Counted from the stretch's first letter, positions 23,304-31,811 are shown. The stretch: 64,000 bases of DNA from Micromonospora rubida (GCF_009908295.1 NZ_JAAALO010000005.1:62001-126000); one strand, 5' to 3'. Made by a program: numbers and translations. The notes: a model not told the origin generated them from the letters alone.

Positions 23304-23783
23304 ATGTTGACAGAGCATCGAGCGGTGGGCCCGCTCAGAGTCTTCCTGGTGCTGCTGTTCGGGATCCTGGTCATGTTCCAGACCCTCTCGCTGCCCGGGC
23401 AGTTCGCGCACATGGCCAAGGAGTCCCCGGACCAGGCATACCTCAGGTGGCCAATGACCGCCGTCACGGTGTTCTGGGTGCTGTGCATCCAGGTCGTGAT
23501 CGTCTCCACCTGGAAGTTGCTCACCCTGGTCAAGCGCGACCGCATCTTCAGCGACGCCGCCCTGGCGTGGGTGGACGCGATCGTGTGGGCGATCGTCGCC
23601 GCCTGGGTGGTGCTGCTGGGGGTGTTCCTCTACATCGGCGTCAACGCGTCGGACCCCGGGCTGCCGGTCCTGCTGTTCCTGATGCTGGTGGGTGTCGCCG
23701 TGCTGGGACTCCTGATGGTGGTGATGCGGGCACTGCTGCGGCAGGCCACCACACTGCGTACCGACATGGAAGCGGTGATCTGA
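23304..23783 (+). CDS. DUF2975 membrane protein
   Basis: A 159-residue integral membrane protein with four hydrophobic segments (VFLVLLFGILVMFQTLSL, MTAVTVFWVLCIQVVIVSTW, AIVWAIVAAWVVLLGVFLYIG and VLLFLMLVGVAVLGLLMVVMRALL). The motifs WKLLTLVKRDRIFSDAAL and the four-segment plan match DUF2975. Members are nearly always encoded with a small YozG-like XRE regulator, as here: its TGA overlaps the ATG of the next gene by one base. Possible roles are membrane sensing coupled to the regulator; this is not established. Confidence 0.85.
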   Translation: MLTEHRAVGPLRVFLVLLFGILVMFQTLSLPGQFAHMAKESPDQAYLRWPMTAVTVFWVLCIQVVIVSTWKLLTLVKRDRIFSDAALAWVDAIVWAIVAAWVVLLGVFLYIGVNASDPGLPVLLFLMLVGVAVLGLLMVVMRALLRQATTLRTDMEAVI

Positions 23784-23989
23784 TGCCCATCGTCGTCCGC
23801 ATCGACGTCGAGCTGGCGAAACGCAAGATGAGCGTCGGTGAGTTCGCCGAGCGTGTCGGGCTCACGCCCGCGAACGTCGCGGTGCTGAAGAACGGCCGCG
23901 CCAAGGCCGTCCGCTTCAGCACCCTGGAGGCCATCTGCCGGGTGCTCGACTGCCAGCCCGGTGACCTGCTCGAATGGGTCGACGAATGA
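23783..23989 (+). CDS. Small XRE/YozG-like helix-turn-helix regulator
   Basis: A 68-residue single-domain DNA-binding protein. The helix-turn-helix is KMSVGEFAERVGLTPANVAVLKNGRAKAVRFSTLEAICRVLDCQPGDLLEW, filling most of the chain, which is the YozG type paired with DUF2975. Start ATG overlaps the preceding stop (TGATG), so the two are translationally coupled. The direct repeat over the operon promoter is its probable target. Confidence 0.9.
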   Translation: MPIVVRIDVELAKRKMSVGEFAERVGLTPANVAVLKNGRAKAVRFSTLEAICRVLDCQPGDLLEWVDE

Positions 23990-24014
23990 GGAACCGTCTC
24001 CGGGGAAGCCGCCC

Positions 24015-25670
24015 TCAGCCCTCCCCCGCCGTCGGGACATCGGGGTCGTCGATCACGGCACCGGCGTGGAACACGACGCCACCGAGGACGTCCCGGACGT
24101 CGCGTCGGCGGGCGAACCGCGCCCCGGCGAAGGTGACGTCACCGTGGAACGAGGCGCGCCCCTCGGAGCCGCCGAGCCCGAAGGCGATTCTGGCGAACGT
24201 GCTCGCGTCGAAGCGGGTGGCACCGTGGAACTGGGCGCCCGCGAAGTTCGCGTAGCCGGCCTGACACCCGCTGAGGTCGAGGTCGACCAGCGTCGCGCCG
24301 CACAGCGGCAGGTTGGTCTGCGGCCAGTGTCGATCTCCCGCCCCGCCCGCGGTGCCGGGTGCCGGGCGCAGGCGCTCGGCGAGCAGCCGCTGGGCGTCGC
24401 GCCGCAGCCGGACCTCCCCGGCCTGGGCGGGGGTCAGCTCGCCGGTCACGTCGAACGGCAGTGGCACCCGCAGGTACGCGCACACGGCGTCGACCACGCG
24501 CTGGCGCAGCTCCAGCCTCCCGTCACCGAGTTCACCGAGGGCCCGCAGCCCCGCGCGGCGGACGTCGGGATCGCGGTCGGCGAGCTGACGGGAGTAGGGC
24601 GCGACGGAACCGTCCACGACGAGCGCGGTCGTGCCGTCCGGGCCCGGCGCCGACGCCCAGCCGAGGGGCCAGCGCGCCGGATCGTCGCCGGCCGGGCCGA
24701 CCCACCGGGCGCCGTCGAGGTCGACGGCGGGCTGGTCGAGGTGCACCGGCCCGCCGAACCAGGCGTCCCGGAACGTCGCGTCCGCACCGAACCGCGCATT
24801 GCAGAACCAGGCGGGGCCGTCGAAGCGGGCGCTCCGGAACGACACGTCCCCGCCGAAGCGGGCCCCGTCGCCGCCCTCCTCCCAGCCCTGGTAGTCGCCC
24901 ATCAGGACGGCGACGGGCCAGCCCGGGTCGTCCTCGTTCGGCTCGTCCCAGGGCGCGGGTCGGACGCCCTCGACGGTGTCCCAGGCCGGATCGTCCTCCC
25001 ACAGCTCCTCCTCGCCCCGCCCGAACCAGGCCATCGCGGCGAAGCCGACCCGTTCGAAGCTGGCCGGACCCCGGAACCGGGCCCGCCCGAAGACGGCGTC
25101 GGCGGCGAACCGGGCGTCGTCGAACCGGACCGGGCCGTGGAAGACGGCACGGGCGAAGATCGCGTCGCCGGTGAACCGGGCGTCGGCGAACGAGGTCGCC
25201 CCGAGGAACCGGGTGTCGGCGAACCGGGCCCCGGCCAGCTCACACCCGCCGAGATCGGCATCCACGAGGGTCGCACCGGACAGGTCCACGACGACACCCG
25301 GCGACGCCCCGCCCGCCCCCGCGTCCTCGCCCGCTCCGGCACGCGCGCCCGCGCCCGCTCCGCCCGTCTCGCCCGCCCCGGAGGCGGCGGGGCGCAGCAG
25401 CCCGACGAGCACCCGCAGGGCCGCCCGCCGCAGGGCGACACCCGCGACGTCCGCTCCGCCCACCGCGCCCGCGCCGTCCACTGCCGGAGCGGCAGGGGGC
25501 GTACGCAGGTAGGCACAGATCGCGTCGGCCGCGTCCTGGCGTAGTGCCGGGTCGACCGCGCCGAACTCCGCCAGCCGCCGCAGGGCGCCCTCCCGCTGCG
25601 CGCCTCGCGCCTGCGTCACCTGCCGGACGGCGATCCGGAACGCCTCGACGCCTACTTCCCCGACCGGCAC
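24015..25670 (-). CDS. Pentapeptide repeat protein with internal duplication
   Basis: A 551-residue protein with many pentapeptide-type repeats (A-x-F/L-x-x), such as ARFADTRFLGATSFADARFTGDAIF, which form a right-handed quadrilateral beta-helix. The same two-part module occurs twice: a helical segment with DAADAICAYLR (about residues 45-55) then a repeat run from ATLVDADLGGCELAGARF; and a second helical segment with VVDAVCAYLRVP (about 395-406) then ATLVDLDLSGCQAGYANF. Similar actinobacterial proteins are often annotated as membrane-associated, but no membrane segment is seen. GTG at 25670 has GGAGGG 5 bases upstream. It is the only gene on this strand here. Function unknown. Confidence 0.85.
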   Translation of the reverse strand: MPVGEVGVEAFRIAVRQVTQARGAQREGALRRLAEFGAVDPALRQDAADAICAYLRTPPAAPAVDGAGAVGGADVAGVALRRAALRVLVGLLRPAASGAGETGGAGAGARAGAGEDAGAGGASPGVVVDLSGATLVDADLGGCELAGARFADTRFLGATSFADARFTGDAIFARAVFHGPVRFDDARFAADAVFGRARFRGPASFERVGFAAMAWFGRGEEELWEDDPAWDTVEGVRPAPWDEPNEDDPGWPVAVLMGDYQGWEEGGDGARFGGDVSFRSARFDGPAWFCNARFGADATFRDAWFGGPVHLDQPAVDLDGARWVGPAGDDPARWPLGWASAPGPDGTTALVVDGSVAPYSRQLADRDPDVRRAGLRALGELGDGRLELRQRVVDAVCAYLRVPLPFDVTGELTPAQAGEVRLRRDAQRLLAERLRPAPGTAGGAGDRHWPQTNLPLCGATLVDLDLSGCQAGYANFAGAQFHGATRFDASTFARIAFGLGGSEGRASFHGDVTFAGARFARRRDVRDVLGGVVFHAGAVIDDPDVPTAGEG

Positions 25671-25917
25671 GCGACCCTCCAGACCCGGTACGGCAGCCCG
25701 TTTACCGGCATTCGCCGCCAGGACCGCCCCCGACGCGCCTGCGAAGGATAGCGGCGGGCGGTGACAGCAGCACCCGCTCCCGGCCCTCTCGTATACGCTG
25801 TGGCCTGCGGCAACCGCAAGATTTGAGCCTTGTCCACACCGTACAGACGATCATGCGGTGGCCGCTTCGCGTTCACACGGCTGACGTTCTACCGGTGGCT
25901 GCGTGGGGAGGGCGAGG

Positions 25918-26865
25918 CTAGGTGGCCCGGCTGAGCCGTTCGGCGAGGCTCCGGACATGGTTGACGAGTTCGGGGGGATCCAGGACCTGGAAGTCGATCC
26001 CCTTCAGGGCGACGTAAAGAGCGATCTCGTCCAGCGAGCGCGATCCCACATGAAGGATGCAGCTGTGCTCGTCGACCCTCTCCACCCGGCCGGCTGTGGG
26101 TGAGGACCGGTCGGCGACGACGTCCAACGGGGCTCGCATGAGGATCCGGGCCTGATACCGGTAGGGCGCTGCGGCGACGGCGTGGGAGACGTAGCTGGCC
26201 GCGTCCTGGGGCGAATCCCGGGGGACGAACCGCGGGCCGGTGGGCACCCGTGGTCGTAGTCGGTCGACGCGGAAGGTGCGCCAGTCCTGCCGGTCGACGT
26301 CGTACGCCATCAGGTACCAGCGTCGGCCGGTGTGCACCAGGCGGTGTGGTTCGCTGGTGCGGACCGTCTCGGTACCGTCGTGGGCGCGGTAGTCGAAGCG
26401 TAGGCGCTGGTGGTCCCGGCAGGCCGCGGCGATCGTGGTGAGAGTGTCCGCGTCGACGGTCGGACCGCCGGCGTACAGCGGCTCCATCGCCGTCTGGATC
26501 AGGTTGATCCGGTGACGCAGCCGCGCCGGCAGGAGTTGCTCCAGCTTCGCCAGGGCCAGGACCGAGGTTTCGGCGATGCCGGCGACCGAGCCGCCCGCCG
26601 CCGTACGCAACCCCACCGCGACAGCCACCGCTTCCTCGTCGTCGAGCAGCAGCGGCGGCATTGCGGCTCCGGCCTCGAGCCGGTAGCCACCGCTCACCCC
26701 GACGGCGGCGGTGACCGGGTAACCGAGACCACGCAGCTTTTCCATGTCGCGGCGCACCGTGCGGTCCGAGACCTCGAGCCGGCGAGCGAGTTCCGCGCCG
26801 GTCCAGTCACGGTGCGCCTGCAACAACGACAGTAGGCGCAACAGACGCGCCGAGGTCTCCAACAT
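25918..26865 (-). CDS. WYL-domain transcriptional regulator (YafY/DeoR-type HTH)
   Basis: A 315-residue regulator. Residues 1-60 form a winged helix-turn-helix (LLSLLQAHRDWTGAELARRLEVSDRTVRRDMEKLRGLGYPV). The middle has the family stretch PPLLLDDEEAVAVAVGL. Residues about 140-230 form the WYL domain (LRFDYRAHDGTETVRTSEPHRLVHTGRRWYLMAYDVDRQDWRTFRVDR); here the name motif reads WYL exactly. WYL proteins bind nucleic acids or small ligands. ATG at 26865 gives the canonical N-terminus. It is divergent from the epoxide hydrolase gene across a 63-base gap, a layout common for a WYL repressor and its target enzyme. Confidence 0.9.
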   Translation of the reverse strand: MLETSARLLRLLSLLQAHRDWTGAELARRLEVSDRTVRRDMEKLRGLGYPVTAAVGVSGGYRLEAGAAMPPLLLDDEEAVAVAVGLRTAAGGSVAGIAETSVLALAKLEQLLPARLRHRINLIQTAMEPLYAGGPTVDADTLTTIAAACRDHQRLRFDYRAHDGTETVRTSEPHRLVHTGRRWYLMAYDVDRQDWRTFRVDRLRPRVPTGPRFVPRDSPQDAASYVSHAVAAAPYRYQARILMRAPLDVVADRSSPTAGRVERVDEHSCILHVGSRSLDEIALYVALKGIDFQVLDPPELVNHVRSLAERLSRAT

Positions 26866-26928
26866 GAGAGAAACTCTGCCGGAGAACACGGACGGAAGCT
26901 GACCGCAATTGTTCCTAGGCTCGCTGAC

Positions 26929-28086
26929 ATGACGATCAACAACGAGATCCGGCCGTTCCGCATCGACGTGCCGCAGTCCGCTCTTGACGACCTCGCCGAC
27001 CGCCTCGGCCGCACACGTTGGGGTCAGCCACTTCCCGGAAACGACTGGGAGCGCGGCGTCCCGGTGGAGTACCTGAGGCAGCTGGCACGCTACTGGGCCA
27101 GTGGCTATGACTGGCGCGCGCACGAAGCGCGGCTCAATGCGTACCCCCAGTTCACCACCGAGATCGACGGGCAGAACATTCACTTCCTGCACGTCCGCTC
27201 GGCAGAGCCCGACGCGCTACCCTTGGTGCTCTCCCACGGCTGGCCGGGTTCCATCGTGGAATTCCTGGACGTCGTCGGCCCGCTGACCGACCCGCGAGCG
27301 CACGGCGGCGACCCGGCCGACGCCTTCGACCTGATCATCCCCTCGCTGCCCGGCTTCGGGTTCTCCGGGCCGATCCGGGAGGCCGGCTGGGACAGCCGGC
27401 GCATCGCGTCCGCCTTCGCCGAGCTGATGCGTCGGCTGGGCTACCGGCAGTACGGCGCCCAGGGTGGCGACTTCGGCGCGTTCATCTCCCCCGACCTCGG
27501 GCGGGTCGACCCGGACCACGTCGTCGGCGTCCACGTCAACGCGGCCACCGCCGGCTTCATCCCCTTCGGCGAGATCGACCCAGCCGATCTGGCCGAACTC
27601 AGCGCAGCGGACAAGGATCGACTGGAGCGGATGAACGCATTCCTCGGCGAGGGCAACGGATACTTCCAGATCCAGGCCACCCGGCCACAGACCCTGGCGC
27701 ACGCGCTCACCGACTCGCCGGCCGGGCAGCTCGCCTGGATCGTTGAGAAGTTCAAGGAATGGACCCAAGGCGGCGGCCTGCCCGAGGACGCGGTGGACCG
27801 CGACCTCATCCTCACCAACGTGATGCTCTACTGGCTCACCAGCACCGCCGGGTCGGCGGCGAACATCTACTACGAGAGCATGCACTCGCACAACTGGCCC
27901 ACGCCATCGGGGGTTCCCACCGGCGTCGCGGTCTTCGCCGAGGACATCGCCATCCGGCGCTACGCCGAGCAGGGAAACACCATCGTGCACTGGTCGGAGT
28001 TCGACCGGGGCGGACACTTCGCCGCCCTCGAATCACCCGACCTGCTGGTCGAAGACGTGCGTGCGTTCTTCCGCAGGCTCCGCTAG
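26929..28086 (+). CDS. Epoxide hydrolase with EHN N-terminal domain
   Basis: A 385-residue epoxide hydrolase of the microsomal/juvenile-hormone type. Residues 1-110 form the EHN domain (IRPFRIDVPQSALDDLADRL and YDWRAHEARLNAYPQFTTEIDG). The alpha/beta core has HGWPGS (oxyanion), LPGFGFSG, the nucleophile Asp in AQGGDFGAF (about residue 181), and the catalytic His in RGGHFAALESP near the C-terminus. Conserved Tyr residues that polarise the epoxide are in the cap. Start ATG lies 64 bases from the divergent WYL regulator gene, with a TAGGCT -10-like element 8 bases ahead, suggesting a leaderless message. Likely regulated by that WYL protein. Confidence 0.9.
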   Translation: MTINNEIRPFRIDVPQSALDDLADRLGRTRWGQPLPGNDWERGVPVEYLRQLARYWASGYDWRAHEARLNAYPQFTTEIDGQNIHFLHVRSAEPDALPLVLSHGWPGSIVEFLDVVGPLTDPRAHGGDPADAFDLIIPSLPGFGFSGPIREAGWDSRRIASAFAELMRRLGYRQYGAQGGDFGAFISPDLGRVDPDHVVGVHVNAATAGFIPFGEIDPADLAELSAADKDRLERMNAFLGEGNGYFQIQATRPQTLAHALTDSPAGQLAWIVEKFKEWTQGGGLPEDAVDRDLILTNVMLYWLTSTAGSAANIYYESMHSHNWPTPSGVPTGVAVFAEDIAIRRYAEQGNTIVHWSEFDRGGHFAALESPDLLVEDVRAFFRRLR

Positions 28087-28233
28087 CCCAGGTCAGGGGC
28101 GATGCCATCCGATCTGCCCGAATAGCGGGTGGGCAGGTTCAGGGCGGATGCGGGGGCGCCGACGATGTATGCAGATAGATTGATCTCTTGTAGCGTGGGC
28201 CCATCGTCACATACCCCTGGAAGGGAAGTGGAC

Positions 28234-29079
28234 ATGCCCAGAATCACCGTTCGCGTCCTCGGCGCCCTCAGCGCGAGCGTGCTCAGCGCAACTCTCGGTG
28301 TCCTGGCGGTCGCCGCGCCTGCTCAGGCCGCGGCCCGCGATGGAATCTGCGACGCCGGCGAGTTCTGCTACTACTACAACAGCGACAACGCGGGATCGAT
28401 CTCCGATCACATCGGGTCACTGGGAGACTACGGCTCGACCCAGCCGAGCTGCTACGAGTTCAAGGGCGCCGGCAGCGGCAAGGGCGTGTGCGTCAAGAAC
28501 AACGCCGCCTCCGTGTGGAACCGCACCAGCAGCACGGTGCGGGTCTACTACAACAGCAACTACGACAGCACCTACGCCTACCAGAACTTCGCGCCCGGCG
28601 CGAAGGCGAACCTGAACGCCACGCTGAAGAACAACAACGCCTCCCACCAGGTCATCTCCGCCGGGACGACCTATCCGGCCAAGGACGACTACCCGTACAA
28701 GGGCGCGACCTCGGGCATCGACCCCTGGAACTTCTACAAGGGGCAGTGCACCAGTTTCGCCGCCTGGGCGGTGCGGAGCCGGGTCGGCGTGCCCTTCACC
28801 AACCAGTACGGGGGCCAGGCGCAGTGGGGTAACGCCAACCAGTGGGTCGGTGCTGCCGGACGTGCCGGGGTGCCGGTCTACAACAGCCCGAAGGCCGGTG
28901 ACGTCGCGGTCCGCCTGGGCGGCACCTACGGTCACGTCGCCTTCGTCACCAGCGTGAACTCCAACGGCACCTTCGAAATCGACGAGTACAACTACGTCAG
29001 CGCGGACAAGTACAGCCACCGGACGGTGTCGGTGGGAACCGCCAACAACCAGTTCTCCAAGTTCATCCGCTTCAAGTGA
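28234..29079 (+). CDS. Secreted peptidase-inhibitor I36-like and CHAP domain protein
   Basis: A 281-residue exported protein. Residues 1-33 form a Sec signal peptide with a cleavage site near APAQAAA. Residues about 35-108 form a small cysteine-containing I36-like domain (ICDAGEFCYYYNSDNAGS). Residues about 160-280 form a CHAP amidase/endopeptidase domain with the nucleophile Cys172 (KGQCTSFAAW) and His234 (YGHVAFV), so it may cleave peptidoglycan cross-links. AAGGGAAG upstream supports the ATG at 28234 over the longer frame. It is transcribed alone. Confidence 0.9.
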   Translation: MPRITVRVLGALSASVLSATLGVLAVAAPAQAAARDGICDAGEFCYYYNSDNAGSISDHIGSLGDYGSTQPSCYEFKGAGSGKGVCVKNNAASVWNRTSSTVRVYYNSNYDSTYAYQNFAPGAKANLNATLKNNNASHQVISAGTTYPAKDDYPYKGATSGIDPWNFYKGQCTSFAAWAVRSRVGVPFTNQYGGQAQWGNANQWVGAAGRAGVPVYNSPKAGDVAVRLGGTYGHVAFVTSVNSNGTFEIDEYNYVSADKYSHRTVSVGTANNQFSKFIRFK

Positions 29080-29224
29080 CCTTCCGCCTCAACTGAGGGA
29101 TGCGGGCACGCCGGCCCAACGGGGTGGGCGTGCCCGCGTCGCAGGTGATCGCCGCCGGGTGGGTCGGGCGGGGCCCTGGTGGCTGGGCCGCAGGGGACGG
29201 GCCTCGCCCGCCAGGGCGGCTCGG

Positions 29225-30364
29225 TCACCGGGTGAGGCCGACGAGCGTCGCCAGGCGCGCCACGCCGGCCGGCACCGGGTGCGCCCGCGCAACCTCAGCG
29301 ATCACCGTACGCGCCGCCGGCCGGCACCGGACCTCTGCCGGCGCGACACCGTCCGCGTCGACCAGCACCCGCCCGGCCCCGTCCAGGTCACCCACCTGCA
29401 AGTACGCCCACGCGGCATCCACCAGGTACCCGGCCCGATACTCGGCCGGCAACCGCCGCCACGCCTCCCCCCGTACCACCTGCTCGTGCCGGCCCACCGC
29501 CTCCCCGGCCTCCCCCAGCTCGACCGCCGCCACCACCCGGGCCAACTCGACGGCGACCGGCCCGAAGCTGGTCCGGTGCGGGTCGTCACCGGCCCCGAGC
29601 AAGGCGGCCACCCCGGCGGCCCGGTCGGCCAGCTCCCCCGCCCGGCCGGCATCGCCGCAACCGGCGGCGGCCAGGACCCCCTGGATCAGCAGGGCCCCGT
29701 GCACCGTCGACGGCGCAAGGCGGCGGGCGGCGTCGCCCGTCACCGCCAGCGCCAACCGGTCGCGGCCCAGCGCCCGCAGCGCCTGCCCGACCGACACCGC
29801 CGCCGACGCCGCCAGCACCGGATCACCGCCGGCCACGGCCACCGCGCGGTCGGCGGCCAGCCACCCCAGGTCGGCCTCGCCGAGCTTCACCAGCACCGAA
29901 GAGGTGATCCGGTACGCCTGCACCAGCAGCTCCGGCGCGTCCACGCGCAGGCCCCGGGCGGCATCCAGCAGCCCCGGCAGCAGCCGCACCAACTGGGCGT
30001 AGTACGCGTGCTGGTAGGTCAGCCAGGCGTGCTCCACGTGCCGGCCCGTCTCCGCCACCGACACCGTCGCCCGGCGGATGTCGTAGCGGGCGAGGGCGGC
30101 GCGGACCTCGTCCACCCCGTCCAGCGGGCCGGCGCTCATCGGCGGCGGGCGGTCCTCGCCGAGCAGCGCCAGCACATCGACCCGCAGCACCTCGGCGACC
30201 TCCTGGATGACCGCGTACCGGTCCAGCGAGCGGACGCCCCGCTCGACCTTGTCCACCCAGCTCTTCGACCGGCCGAGCCGATCCGCGAGCACCTGCTGCG
30301 TCATCCGCCGCCGCACCCGCCAGCGCGCCACCCGGCGGCCGATCGGCTCGTCAGCGCTGGTCAC
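29225..30364 (-). CDS. XRE-family HTH regulator with helical (TPR-like) C-terminal region
   Basis: A 379-residue protein. Residues about 5-60 form a Cro/CI helix-turn-helix (RRVARWRVRRRMTQQVLADRLGRSKSWVDKVERG). The remaining 310 residues are helical and Ala/Leu-rich with repeated tetratricopeptide-like spacing (for example WLTYQHAYYAQLVRLLPGLLDAARGLR and YRAGYLVDAAWAYLQVGDLDGAGRVL), as in actinobacterial regulators that bind a peptide or partner protein. GTG at 30364 starts just inside the 3' end of the 56-residue gene (14-base overlap), so the two are coupled. A decayed copy of both genes lies at 31127-31303. The target is unknown; relatives are frequent in accessory regions. Confidence 0.85.
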   Translation of the reverse strand: MTSADEPIGRRVARWRVRRRMTQQVLADRLGRSKSWVDKVERGVRSLDRYAVIQEVAEVLRVDVLALLGEDRPPPMSAGPLDGVDEVRAALARYDIRRATVSVAETGRHVEHAWLTYQHAYYAQLVRLLPGLLDAARGLRVDAPELLVQAYRITSSVLVKLGEADLGWLAADRAVAVAGGDPVLAASAAVSVGQALRALGRDRLALAVTGDAARRLAPSTVHGALLIQGVLAAAGCGDAGRAGELADRAAGVAALLGAGDDPHRTSFGPVAVELARVVAAVELGEAGEAVGRHEQVVRGEAWRRLPAEYRAGYLVDAAWAYLQVGDLDGAGRVLVDADGVAPAEVRCRPAARTVIAEVARAHPVPAGVARLATLVGLTR

Positions 30365-30521
30365 GTAACCACCGCCGATCCGGCACCGCCCGGGTGGTCT
30401 CCTCCACCGGCACGCGCTCCGCCTCGGCCAGGTCGAGAATCCGCTTCCGGGCGGCCTCCCGCTCGGCCGCCTCGGCCTGTTCACCCCGACTGGTCGCCGG
30501 CTTATCGCTCTCGCCCTGCAT
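30351..30521 (-). CDS. Small charged protein (56 aa) overlapping the XRE gene
   Basis: A 56-residue hydrophilic protein with no signal peptide: it begins MQGESDKPATSRGEQAEAAERE and ends VPDRRWLRDQR. One long charged helix (about residues 14-35) is predicted from the Ala/Glu/Arg pattern. A strong GGAGGTGG site is 2-9 bases before the ATG, so this short frame is real. Its 3' end overlaps the XRE gene start by 14 bases. A homologous copy exists 780 bases away (31166-31303), which supports a conserved two-gene module. Function unknown. Confidence 0.7.
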   Translation of the reverse strand: MQGESDKPATSRGEQAEAAEREAARKRILDLAEAERVPVEETTRAVPDRRWLRDQR

Positions 30522-30783
30522 CCCACCTCCATGGATAGGGGCGATGAGTGGTCGCCCACCGATCGCCTTCAGCTCCCCTGCGACCGAAGAGAGCACGGAT
30601 GGCCGGCCTGGGGCCGGCACCTACCGCGCCTCCGGTCGGCCCACTTGCGTCACTCCTGCTGGTCATCACGCCTCCCGCCAAGGCCGCGATAACGGAGCCG
30701 TGGGCACCCGCTTCGGGAACGGGCGCCCACGGCGGGACTCCCTGCCGCCAAGCCGGTCAGCCCCACAAGCAACTTAAGACGCA

Positions 30784-30813
30784 ATGTGCGCAGGGTCAAC
30801 ACCTGACGCACAT
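30784..30813. promoter_or_regulatory. Compound inverted repeat upstream of the GntR gene
   Basis: ATGTGCG (30784-30790) pairs with CGCACAT (30807-30813), and an inner GTCA/TGAC pair lies between them. It is 65 bases before the GntR start in an otherwise empty 357-base gap (30522-30878), and is a plausible operator for GntR or XRE. Nothing else is visible in this gap. Confidence 0.5.
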
Positions 30814-30878
30814 AGCGTTGAAAGTTGGCCCTGCCGTGTGGTCTGCTTGCACCAGCCGCCAAGCTGGGAGCACCACCT

Positions 30879-31103
30879 ATGTCTGAAGCCGCGTACCTAC
30901 AGGTCACCCGGGACATCCGAGACCAGATCAGTTCCGGCCGGTTGAAGCCGGGCGACAAGCTGCCGTCCTTCGCTGCCCTGTGTGAGCACTACAAGGTCAG
31001 CAACACCGTCATCCGCGCCGCCATGCTCCTACTCAAGGCCGAGGGGCTCATTGACGGCCGGCAAGGCAAGGGTGTGTACGTCGCCGACCCGCTCCCCCGA
31101 TAG
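30879..31103 (+). CDS. Minimal GntR-family DNA-binding protein
   Basis: A 74-residue protein that is only a GntR winged helix-turn-helix: YLQVTRDIRDQISSGRLKPGDKLPSFAALCEHYKVSNTVIRAAMLLLKAEGLIDGRQGKGVYVADP. It lacks any ligand-binding domain, as is common for regulators from actinomycete integrative elements (KorSA-like). GGGAG precedes the ATG. It is divergent from the 56-residue/XRE pair, and the decayed second copy of that pair begins just past its stop codon. Confidence 0.88.
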   Translation: MSEAAYLQVTRDIRDQISSGRLKPGDKLPSFAALCEHYKVSNTVIRAAMLLLKAEGLIDGRQGKGVYVADPLPR

Positions 31104-31126
31104 CCTGGTCGCCCATGGTGGGCCAG

Positions 31127-31303
31127 GACCCACACCACTGCGCCACCCGACGACCGATCGCCTCGTCAGCGCTCGTCACGCCGCCATCGCCGCTGCGGCA
31201 CCGCCCGATGGCCTCCTCCACCGCACATGCTCCGCTCACCCACGGCGATCAGCCGCTTTTCGGCGGCCTCGCGCGAAATCGCCTCTCCCTGCTCGCCCAC
31301 CAT
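31127..31303 (-). pseudogene. Decayed duplicate of the 56-aa gene and the start of the XRE gene
   Basis: On the minus strand, 31303-31166 reads a 45-residue peptide, GEQGEAISREAAEKRLIAV then HRAVPQRRWRRDER, clearly homologous to the intact 56-residue protein (GEQAEAAEREAARKRILDL and TRAVPDRRWLRDQR). Overlapping its end, GTG at 31179 opens TSADEAIGRRVAQW, matching TSADEPIGRRVARW of the intact XRE protein. The similarity stops after about 15 codons near 31135, 30 bases past the GntR stop. Nucleotide similarity to 30330-30480 is also evident. The rest of the second XRE gene is gone. Confidence 0.7.
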
Positions 31304-31312
31304 CGGCCCCTG

Positions 31313-31427
31313 CCGGGTCGGCCTGCCCAGGTTGGCCCCTATGGAGCTGCCCCGTCTGTGCGGTCGGTGGAGTGGGAGCGTGGACGGGGCAGCTCCATAG
31401 GGGCCGAAGGGCAGGTCCCCGACCGGG
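31313..31427. repeat. Long hairpin: 23-base perfect inverted repeat within about 44-base imperfect arms
   Basis: The inner arms 31334-31356 and 31383-31405 are perfectly complementary over 23 bases; the loop is 26 bases. The pairing continues outward with small bulges: CCTGCCC with GGGCAGG, and GGTCGG with CCGACC, to 31313 and 31427. The arm contains GGCCCCTATGGAG, resembling GCCCCTATCCATGGAG just upstream of the intact 56-residue gene on the same (minus) strand. It lies in the leader of the decayed copy. It may be an operator, a leader structure or a small non-autonomous element. Confidence 0.75.
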
Positions 31428-31627
31428 TGGTAGGCGATTGTCAGGTCGCCGACCGACCGCCCGGTGTACAGGGCGGCGTGGGGCAGCGTAGCGGCGGCCC
31501 CCGGGCATTTGGGCGAAATGTGGAACAGCTGAGGTTCGGCGGAACCGAGACCTCGGCCCCCGCACGGCGCACCACCACCAGGAGCGTCATTTCCGACGGC
31601 ACGACTGACCGCGCGGGAGATCTTGGT

Positions 31628-31650
31628 AAAAAACGGCCCCCGGAGGGGCC
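31628..31650 (-). terminator. Intrinsic terminator (minus-strand reading)
   Basis: GGCCCC (31635-31640) and GGGGCC (31645-31650) form the stem; on the minus strand the stem is followed within one to two bases by six T (31633-31628). No clear gene lies upstream on that strand, so it may be left from lost genes. The stretch 31428-31811 holds no supported gene apart from this signal. Confidence 0.55.
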
Positions 31651-31811
31651 ATTTCCTTCCATGATCTCCGGTCATCCTGAGGTACGGAACGGGATTCCCG
31701 GAAGGTGGATGAACTTCAAACAGGATCGGACACCCCGCGACTTTGCCGGGGCCCTGGTCCCGCACGGAGCCGTAGAGCAACCACACCGCACGGAGGGACA
31801 ACGCAAACTGG

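Noticed and set aside
29225..30521. XRE/DUF397-type toxin-antitoxin pair
   Set aside because: The 56-aa protein lacks the W-x-K-S-S and C-V-E-V motifs of DUF397 and precedes rather than follows the regulator gene.
29225..30521. RRNPP-type quorum-sensing system
   Set aside because: The regulator plan is similar, but the small protein has no export signal, so it is not a typical pheromone precursor.
31166..31801. 211-residue minus-strand frame
   Set aside because: Only its last 45 residues match the 56-aa protein; the rest crosses the hairpin and the terminator and has no protein character.
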